From: Enterococcus gallinarum NBRC 100675
GTDB lineage: Bacteria > Bacillota > Bacilli > Lactobacillales > Enterococcaceae
NCBI RefSeq assembly: GCF_001544275.1
Contig: NZ_BCQE01000024.1
Span: forward strand, 1-63,405
Direction of reading: 5' to 3'
DNA: 63,405 bases
In this document: in pieces, positions 10,024 through 17,216 of the stretch
Position numbering within the stretch: position 1 is the stretch's first letter
How the letters are laid out: each line of letters begins with the position of its first letter
Made by a program: the position numbers and the translations under genes
Notes under the pieces: generated by a model
The model's input: only the letters and a program-made list of their open reading frames with translations
The model's database searches: none
Told to the model about the DNA's origin: nothing

Positions 10024-10066
10024 CCCTTTTAAAATTAATAACATTATATCATTAATTTTAAAAGGG
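10024..10066 (-). promoter_or_regulatory. Perfect 16-bp inverted repeat over the hamA leader and Shine-Dalgarno
   Basis: The arms are CCCTTTTAAAATTAAT (10024-10039) and ATTAATTTTAAAAGGG (10051-10066), separated by 11 bases. On the minus strand the downstream arm includes AAAAGGG, the Shine-Dalgarno of hamA, and the loop contains TATAAT, a possible -10 box. It could be a repressor operator over the promoter or an RNA hairpin that hides the ribosome binding site. No dedicated regulator gene lies in the cassette. It is not followed by a U-run at the hamA side, so a simple terminator is unlikely. Confidence 0.7.
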
Positions 10067-10146
10067 TATTAATTGTTTTATAACAGAAAGAAATTGTTTA
10101 TATAAAAGATTAGTAAATATTAGGATGTATGCTAGATTTTTCTATG

Positions 10147-10647
10147 CTATCCTAAATATTCAAACACCCCATTACTCGTAACTAAAAAGTTCCCTTCCAA
10201 CTCCATATCTCGTCCAAGTGATTGATAGTCAATATAATTTTGAAGGTTAGAAGGAACTTCACCAAGTTGGCCTGTTTCCTCCACATAATAAGTCGCTACA
10301 TCTTCCATTGAATCACAATCTGAATAACAGATAATATCGTCTTTGTGTTCAATCAAGTCTTCTAAACTAGAAAACCACATGCTCTGAATTTCTTTTAATT
10401 CTTTCAAAATTTCTGTGTCCTCAATCTCTTCAATTAAGGCACATAATCGATTAATTTCTGAAATGGGTGTGTATTCACCAATTTCAAAAGGCAACTCATA
10501 ATCATGAATTGCATATTCTTCGTATTGATCATTCAATCCAATTTTTTCTTTGACCTCTTCCATATCAATAGGTGGTTGGAACCAAGCACCGACTATTTCG
10601 CCTTCGTTGTATTTTCCTAAGTTGGAGATATAAACTTGCATATCCAT
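10147..10647 (-). CDS. ardA: Antirestriction protein ArdA (Tn916 Orf18-like)
   Basis: Highly acidic 166-residue protein with the ArdA signature: N-terminal VYISNLGKYNEGEIVGAWF, a central acidic domain, and a C-terminal DYQSLGRDMELEGNF segment. ArdA mimics B-form DNA and inhibits type I restriction enzymes, protecting the incoming element. Length equals Tn916 ArdA. It lies directly downstream of the TcpD-like gene as in Tn916, and upstream of the Hachiman-type cassette. A second, shorter ArdA-like gene is present at 15.4-15.8 kb. Confidence 0.93.
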   Translation of the reverse strand: MDMQVYISNLGKYNEGEIVGAWFQPPIDMEEVKEKIGLNDQYEEYAIHDYELPFEIGEYTPISEINRLCALIEEIEDTEILKELKEIQSMWFSSLEDLIEHKDDIICYSDCDSMEDVATYYVEETGQLGEVPSNLQNYIDYQSLGRDMELEGNFLVTSNGVFEYLG

Positions 10648-10663
10648 TTGGTTTCATTCCCTT

Positions 10664-10885
10664 CTAAGCACCGATAATACGATTGAAAAGATTCAATAAG
10701 ACATCTTTTACACCAGCAGCATTAAATACCAAGCCAACCGCAATTAAGGCAATGATCAAGAAGCCAATCAATTTAGAAAATTCTCTTTTAAAACCTAAAT
10801 ACACACCAATCACAACAATTGCCATTAATACTAATGATTCCGCATTGGAAAGAAACCAATTATATAAATTTTGTCCAAAGTTCAT
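10664..10885 (-). CDS. TcpD-like small conjugation membrane protein
   Basis: A 73-residue protein with two hydrophobic segments (SLVLMAIVVIGVYLGF and LIGFLIIALIAVGLVF) and a short amphipathic C-terminus ending LFNRIIGA. Size, topology and position between mobT and ardA match the TcpD-like (Orf19-position) protein of Tn916-type elements, a putative channel component. AAAGGAG precedes the start; the ATG at 10885 gives better spacing than the GTG just before it. Confidence 0.8.
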   Translation of the reverse strand: MNFGQNLYNWFLSNAESLVLMAIVVIGVYLGFKREFSKLIGFLIIALIAVGLVFNAAGVKDVLLNLFNRIIGA

Positions 10886-10898
10886 CACACATTCTCCT

Positions 10899-12089
10899 TT
10901 AATTAATAATAACTTCCTCTACAGGAAGGGTTTGTTGTTGTAAAATCTTTTTCTGACGATCCGATAATTCCGCATAATCAATCATATTTTGGATGACACT
11001 CGTTTGATTGAGTTTGTCGATTTTCATTGCTAATTTTAAGGTAGGAATGACTTGTCGTGACAACCAATTCAAGGTTCGGTCAAACGAATAGGGTTCAGGT
11101 TCTGAAGTTAGTTTTAGTTTTCGCTGATTTTCTCCTAGGAAAAATGCCCAATCCGCATTAATTTTCCATTGACTACGACGTTTGTTGGAATCTTTATCCA
11201 CAAACCGAATATATCGGTTGATAATGGAGAAGGTCGTTTCGCCAACGTTTCCATTGTTTAATAAATCAATCACTGCGTGTAAGGCACGTTCATTTTTCAA
11301 ACGAATCTCAAAACGATTTTTGACTGGATTCTCTTCTAATGGAATCCCAAGTTTTACATATTGCTCATAATCTTTTTGATAGATACAAAAATAGACTTCT
11401 GATTTTAGCGAACCAATATACAACGTATCACCCATATCAGCTTTTTCATGTTGGCGAACCAATTCACCTGAACGATAATTTTTAAAGCTACGAAAGACAG
11501 AAATACATTCTTCGTTCTGACATTTACGCGTGAGTTCTGGAATATTTAATAAGCCGACTTTATCGTTAATCGCTAAATCCAAACGTTTATAAACACCATT
11601 TACTGCAAAGACATCTAGGAAGAAGTCTACCCACGTTCTTCGTTGTGCCAACAAAAAATGTTCAAATTGCCGACAGCCTTTGCCTTTCATTTCTACGAGA
11701 ATACCTTTTTCAATATCATGAGATACCATGACCGCGATATCACCAAAAACATATTGTTCCTCATACGAGTAAAAAGCGTATTCCTCATGTAACATATACT
11801 TCATTTTTAGTTTTAAGATATTCTCGATCACTCCTTCTGGATTAGTGGTTGGAAATCGAATCCGTACATAGTCGAATAGCATTTCCAAGGGTAACTCTGG
11901 ATTGAAACGTTCGAGCAGAACATCTAATTCTGAAAGTAACTCACTGGAAGGAACGACTTTTTCTGTTTCAATTTCACTAAGGTATTGTCTTGAGATACCA
12001 ACTGCAGTAGCTAGTTTATTTTGCGATACACCATAGTTTTTTCTCCGTTCTTTTAGTTCTAATACTTGTTGTTTGAGGTTTATCAACAC
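10899..12089 (-). CDS. mobT: MobT relaxase / Rep_trans-family replication initiator (Tn916 Orf20-like)
   Basis: Relaxase that nicks oriT and starts rolling-circle replication of the element. An N-terminal Cro/C1-type helix-turn-helix (residues about 8-60, VSQNKLATAVGISRQYLSEIE) is followed by a replication initiation factor domain, with RLDLAINDK and the FRSFKNYRSGE region typical of Rep_trans proteins. The length of 396 residues equals MobT/Orf20. It lies immediately downstream of the oriT-like repeats and a terminator-like hairpin, in the expected Tn916 position. The HTH domain belongs to the relaxase and is not a separate repressor. Confidence 0.92.
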   Translation of the reverse strand: MLINLKQQVLELKERRKNYGVSQNKLATAVGISRQYLSEIETEKVVPSSELLSELDVLLERFNPELPLEMLFDYVRIRFPTTNPEGVIENILKLKMKYMLHEEYAFYSYEEQYVFGDIAVMVSHDIEKGILVEMKGKGCRQFEHFLLAQRRTWVDFFLDVFAVNGVYKRLDLAINDKVGLLNIPELTRKCQNEECISVFRSFKNYRSGELVRQHEKADMGDTLYIGSLKSEVYFCIYQKDYEQYVKLGIPLEENPVKNRFEIRLKNERALHAVIDLLNNGNVGETTFSIINRYIRFVDKDSNKRRSQWKINADWAFFLGENQRKLKLTSEPEPYSFDRTLNWLSRQVIPTLKLAMKIDKLNQTSVIQNMIDYAELSDRQKKILQQQTLPVEEVIIN

Positions 12090-12116
12090 AACTTCTCCTT
12101 TCTTTTTTGAGTGAAC

Positions 12117-12152
12117 AAAAAAGATGTCAACTATTCAAAAAAAGTTGACACC
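12117..12152 (-). terminator. Hairpin with U-run upstream of mobT
   Basis: On the minus strand GGTGTCAACT pairs with AGTTGACATC (one G-U) around a ten-base loop and is followed by six U residues. It would attenuate transcription between the coupling-protein block and mobT, as described for regulated read-through in Tn916-like elements. Confidence 0.7.
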
Positions 12153-12222
12153 TCATAAAGCGATAGAAAGTTTGTTGTATCAAAGTTCCTAAGCCTTTAT
12201 TGCTTATTATTTTTGTATTTCT

Positions 12223-12335
12223 ACCCCCCTGTTAGAATGGGGGGGTTAATCAAGGTGGGCGTGGCAAGCCACACCCACCAGATAAGAAAAAGCCATGACT
12301 TATGCGCTGCCGTCATGACTTTTTCTGTCTGTGTT
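12223..12335. other. oriT: Origin of transfer (oriT) region
   Basis: An inverted repeat ACCCCCC / GGGGGGGT around TGTTAGAAT (12223-12246) closely resembles the oriT stem of ICEBs1 and Tn916, which has poly-C and poly-G arms around a TAACA core. Two further imperfect inverted repeats follow: GGTGGGCGTGGC with GCCACACCCACC (about 12254-12279), and AAAAAGCCATGAC with GTCATGACTTTTT (about 12287-12325). Its place in the 424-base gap just upstream of mobT is where Tn916-family oriT sits. The exact nick site is not visible by inspection. Downstream to 12513 I see no gene. Confidence 0.82.
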
Positions 12336-12513
12336 CCGTTTATTACGTTGTTCTTTCCACTAATGGGCAGTGAAATTGTTGATATTCTTGATTTTATACA
12401 TTCGACTACGCTCATGTTTCCCCTCTAAAAGATATAAAGTATCAGTCACAGGCTCCTTCGATCCTTCACATCTTTTCTACGGGACGAATGGAAGACCTTT
12501 ATAATCTAATTCT

Positions 12514-12852
12514 CTAACGATTTGTAAAATACAGAATAAGGATGCCAATTGGCGCAATCAAAACACTAAAGAAGTAAATTAATAAAATTTTGATGAAGCC
12601 CCAAATGAAGGCAAAAATGCCACTGGTAATCCACACATTATTCCCCATTAAAAGAGAGACAATCGAATCATAAACAAACATAGCAAATGGATAGAGAAGA
12701 AAGTTTAATCCTAAAAAGACATAAAATGAAGTAGGGGCAGTATCAGGACTTGAAAAATAGAAAAACGCAGTGACAATACCACTAAAGATATACTGACGGA
12801 TCAAATAGGCTGGATGCAAACTGGTAAAAACAGTACGGGTAAAGTGAGACAT
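12514..12852 (-). CDS. Membrane protein of unknown function in the transfer operon
   Basis: A 112-residue hydrophobic protein with three or four predicted membrane helices (near FSGIVTAFFYF, FLGLNFLLYPFAMFVY, IFAFIWGFIKILLIYFFSVLI). The start MSHFTRTVF at 12852 is chosen because GGGAGG lies eight bases upstream. Similar small membrane proteins occur between the coupling protein and mobT in enterococcal Tn916-like elements, but I do not recognise a function. It is transcribed with its neighbours. Confidence 0.75.
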   Translation of the reverse strand: MSHFTRTVFTSLHPAYLIRQYIFSGIVTAFFYFSSPDTAPTSFYVFLGLNFLLYPFAMFVYDSIVSLLMGNNVWITSGIFAFIWGFIKILLIYFFSVLIAPIGILILYFTNR

Positions 12853-12920
12853 GGCAATTCCTCCCATCTTGTTACATTAACTATACCGCAGTTTGTTTAA
12901 AAATTCCGCTTCTATCCGTG

Positions 12921-13205
12921 CTATTTCGTATAGCCATCGATACCTTCTGAAAGTAAGTCATTATACAAGGCTTCAATTTTTGTCCGGTCAAAAGGAGAGG
13001 TGGCTAGTTCTAACCCTGATTGTAAGATAGATAGAACCACAGTGAGTGGAACGCCATCTGTAATGCCGCCTTCTTCGATAGGGACTAAACCAGTAATCCC
13101 ATTTTTACTGACATCAGAAGCTAGAGAGTGAAAACGTTGTTGTAATTCTTCATTCTCAGTTCTTGAAAGTTCATACAAACGATAAATGCAATCATCAAAC
13201 TCCAT
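12921..13205 (-). CDS. Small conserved protein of Tn916-like elements, unknown function
   Basis: A 94-residue soluble, acidic protein with no membrane segment or recognised motif. The start overlaps the end of the coupling-protein gene by 11 bases and is preceded by GGAGG with good spacing, so it is clearly translated with it. The N-terminal half looks helical and charged (RTENEELQQRFHSLASD). No function is proposed. Confidence 0.75.
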   Translation of the reverse strand: MEFDDCIYRLYELSRTENEELQQRFHSLASDVSKNGITGLVPIEEGGITDGVPLTVVLSILQSGLELATSPFDRTKIEALYNDLLSEGIDGYTK

Positions 13206-14571
13206 CTTCAGATTCCTCCTTTTTTACTAATGGTTTCGAGTGACACAAGGCACCAATCGTTTCTAAAAAATCATGTCCTTTAGGAACAAGTGGTGTGTAG
13301 AATTCGCTAATGACATTGGTTCCAACATCTACATATCCTCGGCCTTTAATTTGTTTTAAAAAGAAATCTTTATCGACATCTCCAAACATCATGGAATACC
13401 CAAGCTCACTCATACGCCCAAGTGCCACACGAAAATTAAACTGATCACGAATCCCATCTTGTAAGTATTTTGCATCCGGTCGCTGACAAGCCAAGATAAT
13501 AAAGAATCCCGCTTGCCGACCTAACATGACGATTTGTTTTAATTTATTCATGACTGCCATATTTTCTTTAGCACTCAACATTTCCATATACGCCACATAC
13601 TCATCAAAAATAAGGAAGTTTGGTTCTAGGTTTAGATAAGCGTAATTTTCGCCTGTTTTATAATGAGGCATTTTCTTCATATCGAGACTACGCGCCATCA
13701 TGCGAGCATAAAAATCATCGATACATGCAGATATTTCTTCTTTTTGGTAATAGACATTATCCATCACTGTTCCTAAGTCCGCTAAATCGGCATTTTTGGG
13801 ATCAAGGATAAACAGCTTGGCGTTGGTTTGAAGAAGGGACTCAATAATCGTAAGAATGAAATACGTTTTCCCACCACCGGTTCCACCTGCAATCAACATA
13901 TGAGGCAAAGAATCGAAAGCCCACGCCAAATTTTTCATCAATTGCATAGCCCCATCTTTCACAGAAACCTCTTCAATTGAAACTCGATTGGCAATCGTGT
14001 CATAGAGTAGGGTGTATTCCACAAAAGAGTCTTTGAGTTCTTTATCGACTAGCTCACAGTACAAGCCTGATTCCAATTTCTTCTCTAAGCGTAACAATTG
14101 ATCTTGGTATTTACCTAATGTGATTTCAACAGTAATAACAATCAGTCCGTTGTGCATTCGATAGTAGAACTTAGCAAAGTAGCTGATTTTTTCTTTCTTT
14201 TTAGCAGGGGAATCTTCAAAGAGTTGAAATTCTTCCACTTGTTTTGTTTCTAACCATCCGTTTTCTAGAATCATTCGAGCGAGTTTTTGACGATGGGTTA
14301 AACTCTTGTAATAATCGAACCCATACCGATACAGTAAATAGAGGAGAAAACCAACAGTAAGAAGTGAGAAGACGAGTGATAGACTACCATAGGGACTGAA
14401 AAAGTGTTGTTTAAATTCCTCTAGTTGCCAAGTAGTTCGACTGAAAAAAGCCAGATGAAAGGGAAAAAATGCAAGTAACCAACAACTTAATATAGCACCA
14501 AAGAAAAACTGAAAGACCAAGTGTTTATCGCTTGGTCTGATTCGTTTTCCTTTTCTTTGTAAGAGTTTCAT
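13195..14571 (-). CDS. tcpA: FtsK/SpoIIIE-type coupling protein TcpA (Tn916 Orf21-like)
   Basis: Coupling ATPase that brings the relaxosome to the mating channel. Two N-terminal membrane helices (about residues 18-42 and 64-82) are followed by a cytoplasmic FtsK/SpoIIIE domain with Walker A GGTGGGKT at 229-236, Walker B-like NFLIFDEYVAYMEML, and a C-terminal ILACQRPDAKYLQDGIRDQFNFRVALG block. The length of 458 residues is normal. It follows orf22 by three bases with only a weak ribosome binding site, suggesting coupling. A divergent relative starts at 62.9 kb in the second element. Confidence 0.94.
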   Translation of the reverse strand: MKLLQRKGKRIRPSDKHLVFQFFFGAILSCWLLAFFPFHLAFFSRTTWQLEEFKQHFFSPYGSLSLVFSLLTVGFLLYLLYRYGFDYYKSLTHRQKLARMILENGWLETKQVEEFQLFEDSPAKKKEKISYFAKFYYRMHNGLIVITVEITLGKYQDQLLRLEKKLESGLYCELVDKELKDSFVEYTLLYDTIANRVSIEEVSVKDGAMQLMKNLAWAFDSLPHMLIAGGTGGGKTYFILTIIESLLQTNAKLFILDPKNADLADLGTVMDNVYYQKEEISACIDDFYARMMARSLDMKKMPHYKTGENYAYLNLEPNFLIFDEYVAYMEMLSAKENMAVMNKLKQIVMLGRQAGFFIILACQRPDAKYLQDGIRDQFNFRVALGRMSELGYSMMFGDVDKDFFLKQIKGRGYVDVGTNVISEFYTPLVPKGHDFLETIGALCHSKPLVKKEESEDGV

Positions 14572-14574
14572 GGG

Positions 14575-14940
14575 CTATCCCTGTTTATTCTTTGGCTCAA
14601 TTTTCGGTGTGGTTTTATTCTTTAGAACCAAATCATCGGCCTTAATGTACCAATCAACATCCGCCCCACGATAAGTCGCATTGGCTACGGTGTCTGCGAT
14701 TGGGTTGATTAATTCCACTTCAGCATTGTAATCAAATTCTCGTAATGGAATTGAAGCGGGAATACTGACTTGAATCATTCGTACTTGTTCACGTGATTTT
14801 AAATCATAGGTTCGTTCTTTGACTTCAGTTGATACACTGCCATCTTCATTGTTTAGAAAAACTTCCCGACGTAGTGCAGAAAATTTCAACCGTCCAAACG
14901 TTTTTTCTTTGTCGATAATAATTCCTTGTGCTAATCTCAT
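14575..14940 (-). CDS. DUF961-family protein (Tn916 Orf22-like)
   Basis: A 121-residue protein of the DUF961 family, which is present in pairs at the start of Tn916-type transfer operons; its function is unknown. The family signature is visible in AEVELINPIADTVANATYRGADVDWYIKADDLVL. A GGAGG motif precedes the ATG. It is paralogous to the next gene upstream, which shows the same VELINP / VKLINP and ADD motifs, so the pair arose by duplication. Confidence 0.88.
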   Translation of the reverse strand: MRLAQGIIIDKEKTFGRLKFSALRREVFLNNEDGSVSTEVKERTYDLKSREQVRMIQVSIPASIPLREFDYNAEVELINPIADTVANATYRGADVDWYIKADDLVLKNKTTPKIEPKNKQG

Positions 14941-14955
14941 GTGTATTTTCCTCCT

Positions 14956-15270
14956 TTAGGCTTTGACCATATCGTCTGCATGTAAAATGTAATTCGTGAA
15001 TCCTCGTTCGCCAATCTTATAACCTTCTGCGATAATGCGTGGGTTAATCAATTTGACCGATTCTTCCACTTCAAAGAATTTTTCTCCGGCTGTATGAGGT
15101 AAAATCACCTCAATATCATCAGCACGTTGTATATCTGAATATAGGTTATAGCTACGAGAAACAGTAGCTAAACGACCATTGATGCGTCGTTGTTCAACAT
15201 TTCCTTCGCCCGCAAATTCTAAGTGTCCAAATGTGTCTTTCATAATCGGTACTACGTGTTTTAATTCCAT
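14956..15270 (-). CDS. DUF961-family protein (Tn916 Orf23-like)
   Basis: First gene of the transfer operon proper, 104 residues from MELKHVVPIM. This start is preferred because AGAGG is well spaced from it; a TTG/ATG frame six codons longer is less likely. The SVKLINPRIIAEGYKIG...YILHADDM segment identifies DUF961. It sits downstream of a terminator-like hairpin at 15.4 kb, consistent with read-through control of the transfer genes. Confidence 0.88.
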   Translation of the reverse strand: MELKHVVPIMKDTFGHLEFAGEGNVEQRRINGRLATVSRSYNLYSDIQRADDIEVILPHTAGEKFFEVEESVKLINPRIIAEGYKIGERGFTNYILHADDMVKA

Positions 15271-15379
15271 TGTTTTTCCTCTTTTCATTCAAAATTTTGT
15301 ATTGAAATAAGCTTAAAAATTGTTGTTGTGATCGGCGGGGAACGTGAGATTTTCCTCATTGATACACTTCCTTTCCAAA

Positions 15380-15419
15380 CAAAAAAGCAGCTCAACTATT
15401 GGATTAGTCAAACTGCTTT
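15380..15419 (-). terminator. Terminator/attenuator between ardA-like gene and the transfer operon
   Basis: On the minus strand AAAGCAGTTTGACTA pairs imperfectly with TAGTTGAGCTGCTTT, followed by a U-run. It begins at the stop codon of the upstream ArdA-like gene. It probably limits transcription into orf23 and beyond. Confidence 0.75.
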
Positions 15420-15825
15420 AAATGGTAAAATAGGTGCCATCGGATAACTCAAAGGTATCTTCCAAAATATCTGGATCAGTTGGCTTTTCTTCAAAGTGCT
15501 CGAAATGATTTAATCGCTTTAAGCCATCCTCATGAGATTCAAAGACATCTAAGTCAATCAATTCATCTAAATAAGGAAATAAGTCATAATGACAGTTTTC
15601 CTCGATTAAAAGCGCTAAACGATTGAGTGTGAGAATATCCCCATCGTCTGTTAATCGGAAAGGGGCTTCCCAATCTTCAATTTCATAACTTTCATCTGTT
15701 TCCAATTGTAGCTTTTCTCTTAGTTCATCCAAAGAAACAGGTAGGGTGAACCAAGCGGCAATAATTAGTCCGTCATACTCAAATCGACTAAGGTTGGTGA
15801 CGTATACTTGAATTGTGTTATCCAT
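15418..15825 (-). CDS. Second, shorter ArdA-like antirestriction protein
   Basis: A 135-residue acidic protein whose N-terminus IQVYVTNLSRFEYDGLIIAAW aligns with the ArdA signature VYISNLGKYNEGEIVGAWF, followed by the same order of acidic blocks (WEAPFRL, LNRLALLIEE). It is about 30 residues shorter than the ArdA at 10.1-10.6 kb and lacks the C-terminal YQSLGRDME segment, where dimerisation determinants map in Tn916 ArdA. It may therefore act differently or on other enzymes. It is preceded by a frameshifted small gene and lies ahead of the transfer operon, suited to early expression in a new host. Confidence 0.8.
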   Translation of the reverse strand: MDNTIQVYVTNLSRFEYDGLIIAAWFTLPVSLDELREKLQLETDESYEIEDWEAPFRLTDDGDILTLNRLALLIEENCHYDLFPYLDELIDLDVFESHEDGLKRLNHFEHFEEKPTDPDILEDTFELSDGTYFTI

Positions 15826-15827
15826 TT

Positions 15828-16054
15828 TTATTTCTCCTTGTATAAATTCCGAATAGTTTGTATTTGATTTTTAACAATCAGTAGGTATTCTTCGACTTCC
15901 ATCAATTGTTCTGCGATTGCTTGACGTCCACGCACTTCTCGGCCGTCAATATGTTGTAAAAATTGGAAGTTATGCATCGCCGCAGACAACTGATTGATTG
16001 AATTGGTACATAATAATTGTTGGGCAGCGTTTAAGCGTTCGCGTGTTTAACCAT
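15828..16054 (-). pseudogene. Small gene with an apparent early one-base frameshift
   Basis: From ATG at 16054 the frame ends after seven codons (MVKHANA, stop). The next frame is open and protein-like from TRERLNAAQQLL to NLYKEK with stop at 15828-15830, ending two bases before the ArdA-like start. Adding one A in the AAA run after ATGGTT would restore one frame of 75 codons reading MVKTRERLNAAQQLL. The gene overlaps the methyltransferase stop. Internal TTG or ATG starts could still give a shorter product. Function unknown. Confidence 0.55.
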
Positions 16055-17126
16055 ACGATTCTCCTTTACCATAGACCTTTGCGACATTCGACAAAATAAA
16101 TTCCGCACAGGGAACAACGATAGAGTTTCCTAGTGCTTTGTATCGGGCAGAGTCACTGATTAATTGATTATCAAATCCATATTGTGTCCAATTTTCAGGC
16201 AAACCCATGATTCGCTCACATTCAAGTGGAATGAGCTTCCGAACAAACCCTTCAGTTTCAAATCCTTCTTGCCAATAAGCAAAGGTATCAACAGTACCTG
16301 CTAAGAGAGTGGGAAAAGGGTCAGTTGATTGTCCGAAACTGGAGACGAATCCTTTGGTATTTTTTTCTTTTGCATACGTACGCATTCGGCGCTCTTGGAA
16401 GGGATAGAGGAATAGTTGCCGCCCTGCTTTAGTAGTAAGGCTTCGATTGTCTTTGGGGGACGACAACCTGTTCTGGTCGCAAGTTTCAAGATGCGACTGC
16501 ATTCCTTGGGTGTCAAATAATATTTCTCTGGCACGGAAGTCTCTAAAATCTGCGACGAGAAAGATTCTTCGGCGTCGTTGGGGGACACCCCAATATTGAC
16601 TATCAAGGACTCGCCAACACACATCAACATTTCTCCCTCGCACCATACCGGCATTTGCCCATTGACGAGAGGGAGGAATTGGAACTTCGGCTTGAACGAA
16701 GGCTTCCAAGACGGCCTTAAAATCCATCCGGTCATTCGATGAAAAAGCTCCCATGACGTTTTCCCAAATAGCGAGAGTTGGATACTTTCCATTGGTGGCA
16801 TCCCTCATTTCTTCAATAATTCTGATAGCTTCATAAAATAAATTGGATTTTTTGCCAGCTAATCCTTCACGATTTCCAATGGTTGAGAGGTTCTGACAAG
16901 GGGATCCAAACGTGACAATATCAACCGGTGGAATTTTTCCACCATGTAGTTTGGTTAAATCTCCTAAATGAATCATATGGGGAAACTGTTTCTTTGTAAT
17001 ACGAATCGGTGCTTTTTCGATTTCACCTGCCCATGATAGTGTAATGCCCTGTTTTTGAGCGGCAAGAGGGAAGACACCGATACCGTCAAAGAGGCTTCCT
17101 AAAGTAAGATTTGTTATTCTTATCAT
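16047..17126 (-). CDS. C5-cytosine DNA methyltransferase, apparently without its own endonuclease
   Basis: Protein of 359 residues with the ordered C5-methyltransferase motifs: I LFDGIGVFPLAA (AdoMet), IV GSPCQNLS (catalytic Cys), VI AIWENVMGAF, VIII QRRRRIFLVADF, and X KALGNSIVVPCAEF. It methylates cytosine at an unknown site, probably to protect the element from host restriction. Such solitary Dcm-like enzymes are common at this position in Tn916-like elements. The ATG at 17126 abuts the AAGGAG, so the exact start is uncertain. No endonuclease is adjacent; the next gene is a DUF4209-like protein. Confidence 0.92.
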   Translation of the reverse strand: MIRITNLTLGSLFDGIGVFPLAAQKQGITLSWAGEIEKAPIRITKKQFPHMIHLGDLTKLHGGKIPPVDIVTFGSPCQNLSTIGNREGLAGKKSNLFYEAIRIIEEMRDATNGKYPTLAIWENVMGAFSSNDRMDFKAVLEAFVQAEVPIPPSRQWANAGMVRGRNVDVCWRVLDSQYWGVPQRRRRIFLVADFRDFRAREILFDTQGMQSHLETCDQNRLSSPKDNRSLTTKAGRQLFLYPFQERRMRTYAKEKNTKGFVSSFGQSTDPFPTLLAGTVDTFAYWQEGFETEGFVRKLIPLECERIMGLPENWTQYGFDNQLISDSARYKALGNSIVVPCAEFILSNVAKVYGKGESYG

Positions 17127-17138
17127 CTCCTTGTAAAT

Positions 17139-17166
17139 AAAAAAGACACCCCAATATGAAGTGTCC
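17139..17166 (-). terminator. Terminator between the DUF4209-like gene and the methyltransferase
   Basis: On the minus strand GGACACTT...GGGTGTC forms a short stem followed by six U residues. A nearly identical hairpin (AGACACTT...AGGTGTCT plus U-run) lies at 21.6 kb, so the two flank the DUF4209/restriction-modification block. Confidence 0.65.
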
Positions 17167-17216
17167 AAAAAAATGTTGTGATTTCTATTTGATTATAAGG
17201 GTGAAATATAAAAAGA

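Noticed and set aside
10899-12089. HTH protein as element repressor
   Set aside because: The HTH is the N-terminal part of MobT, a standard feature of this relaxase.
12213-12428. Frames on both strands over the oriT region
   Set aside because: Open only because of the repeat structure; the inverted repeats explain the sequence better.
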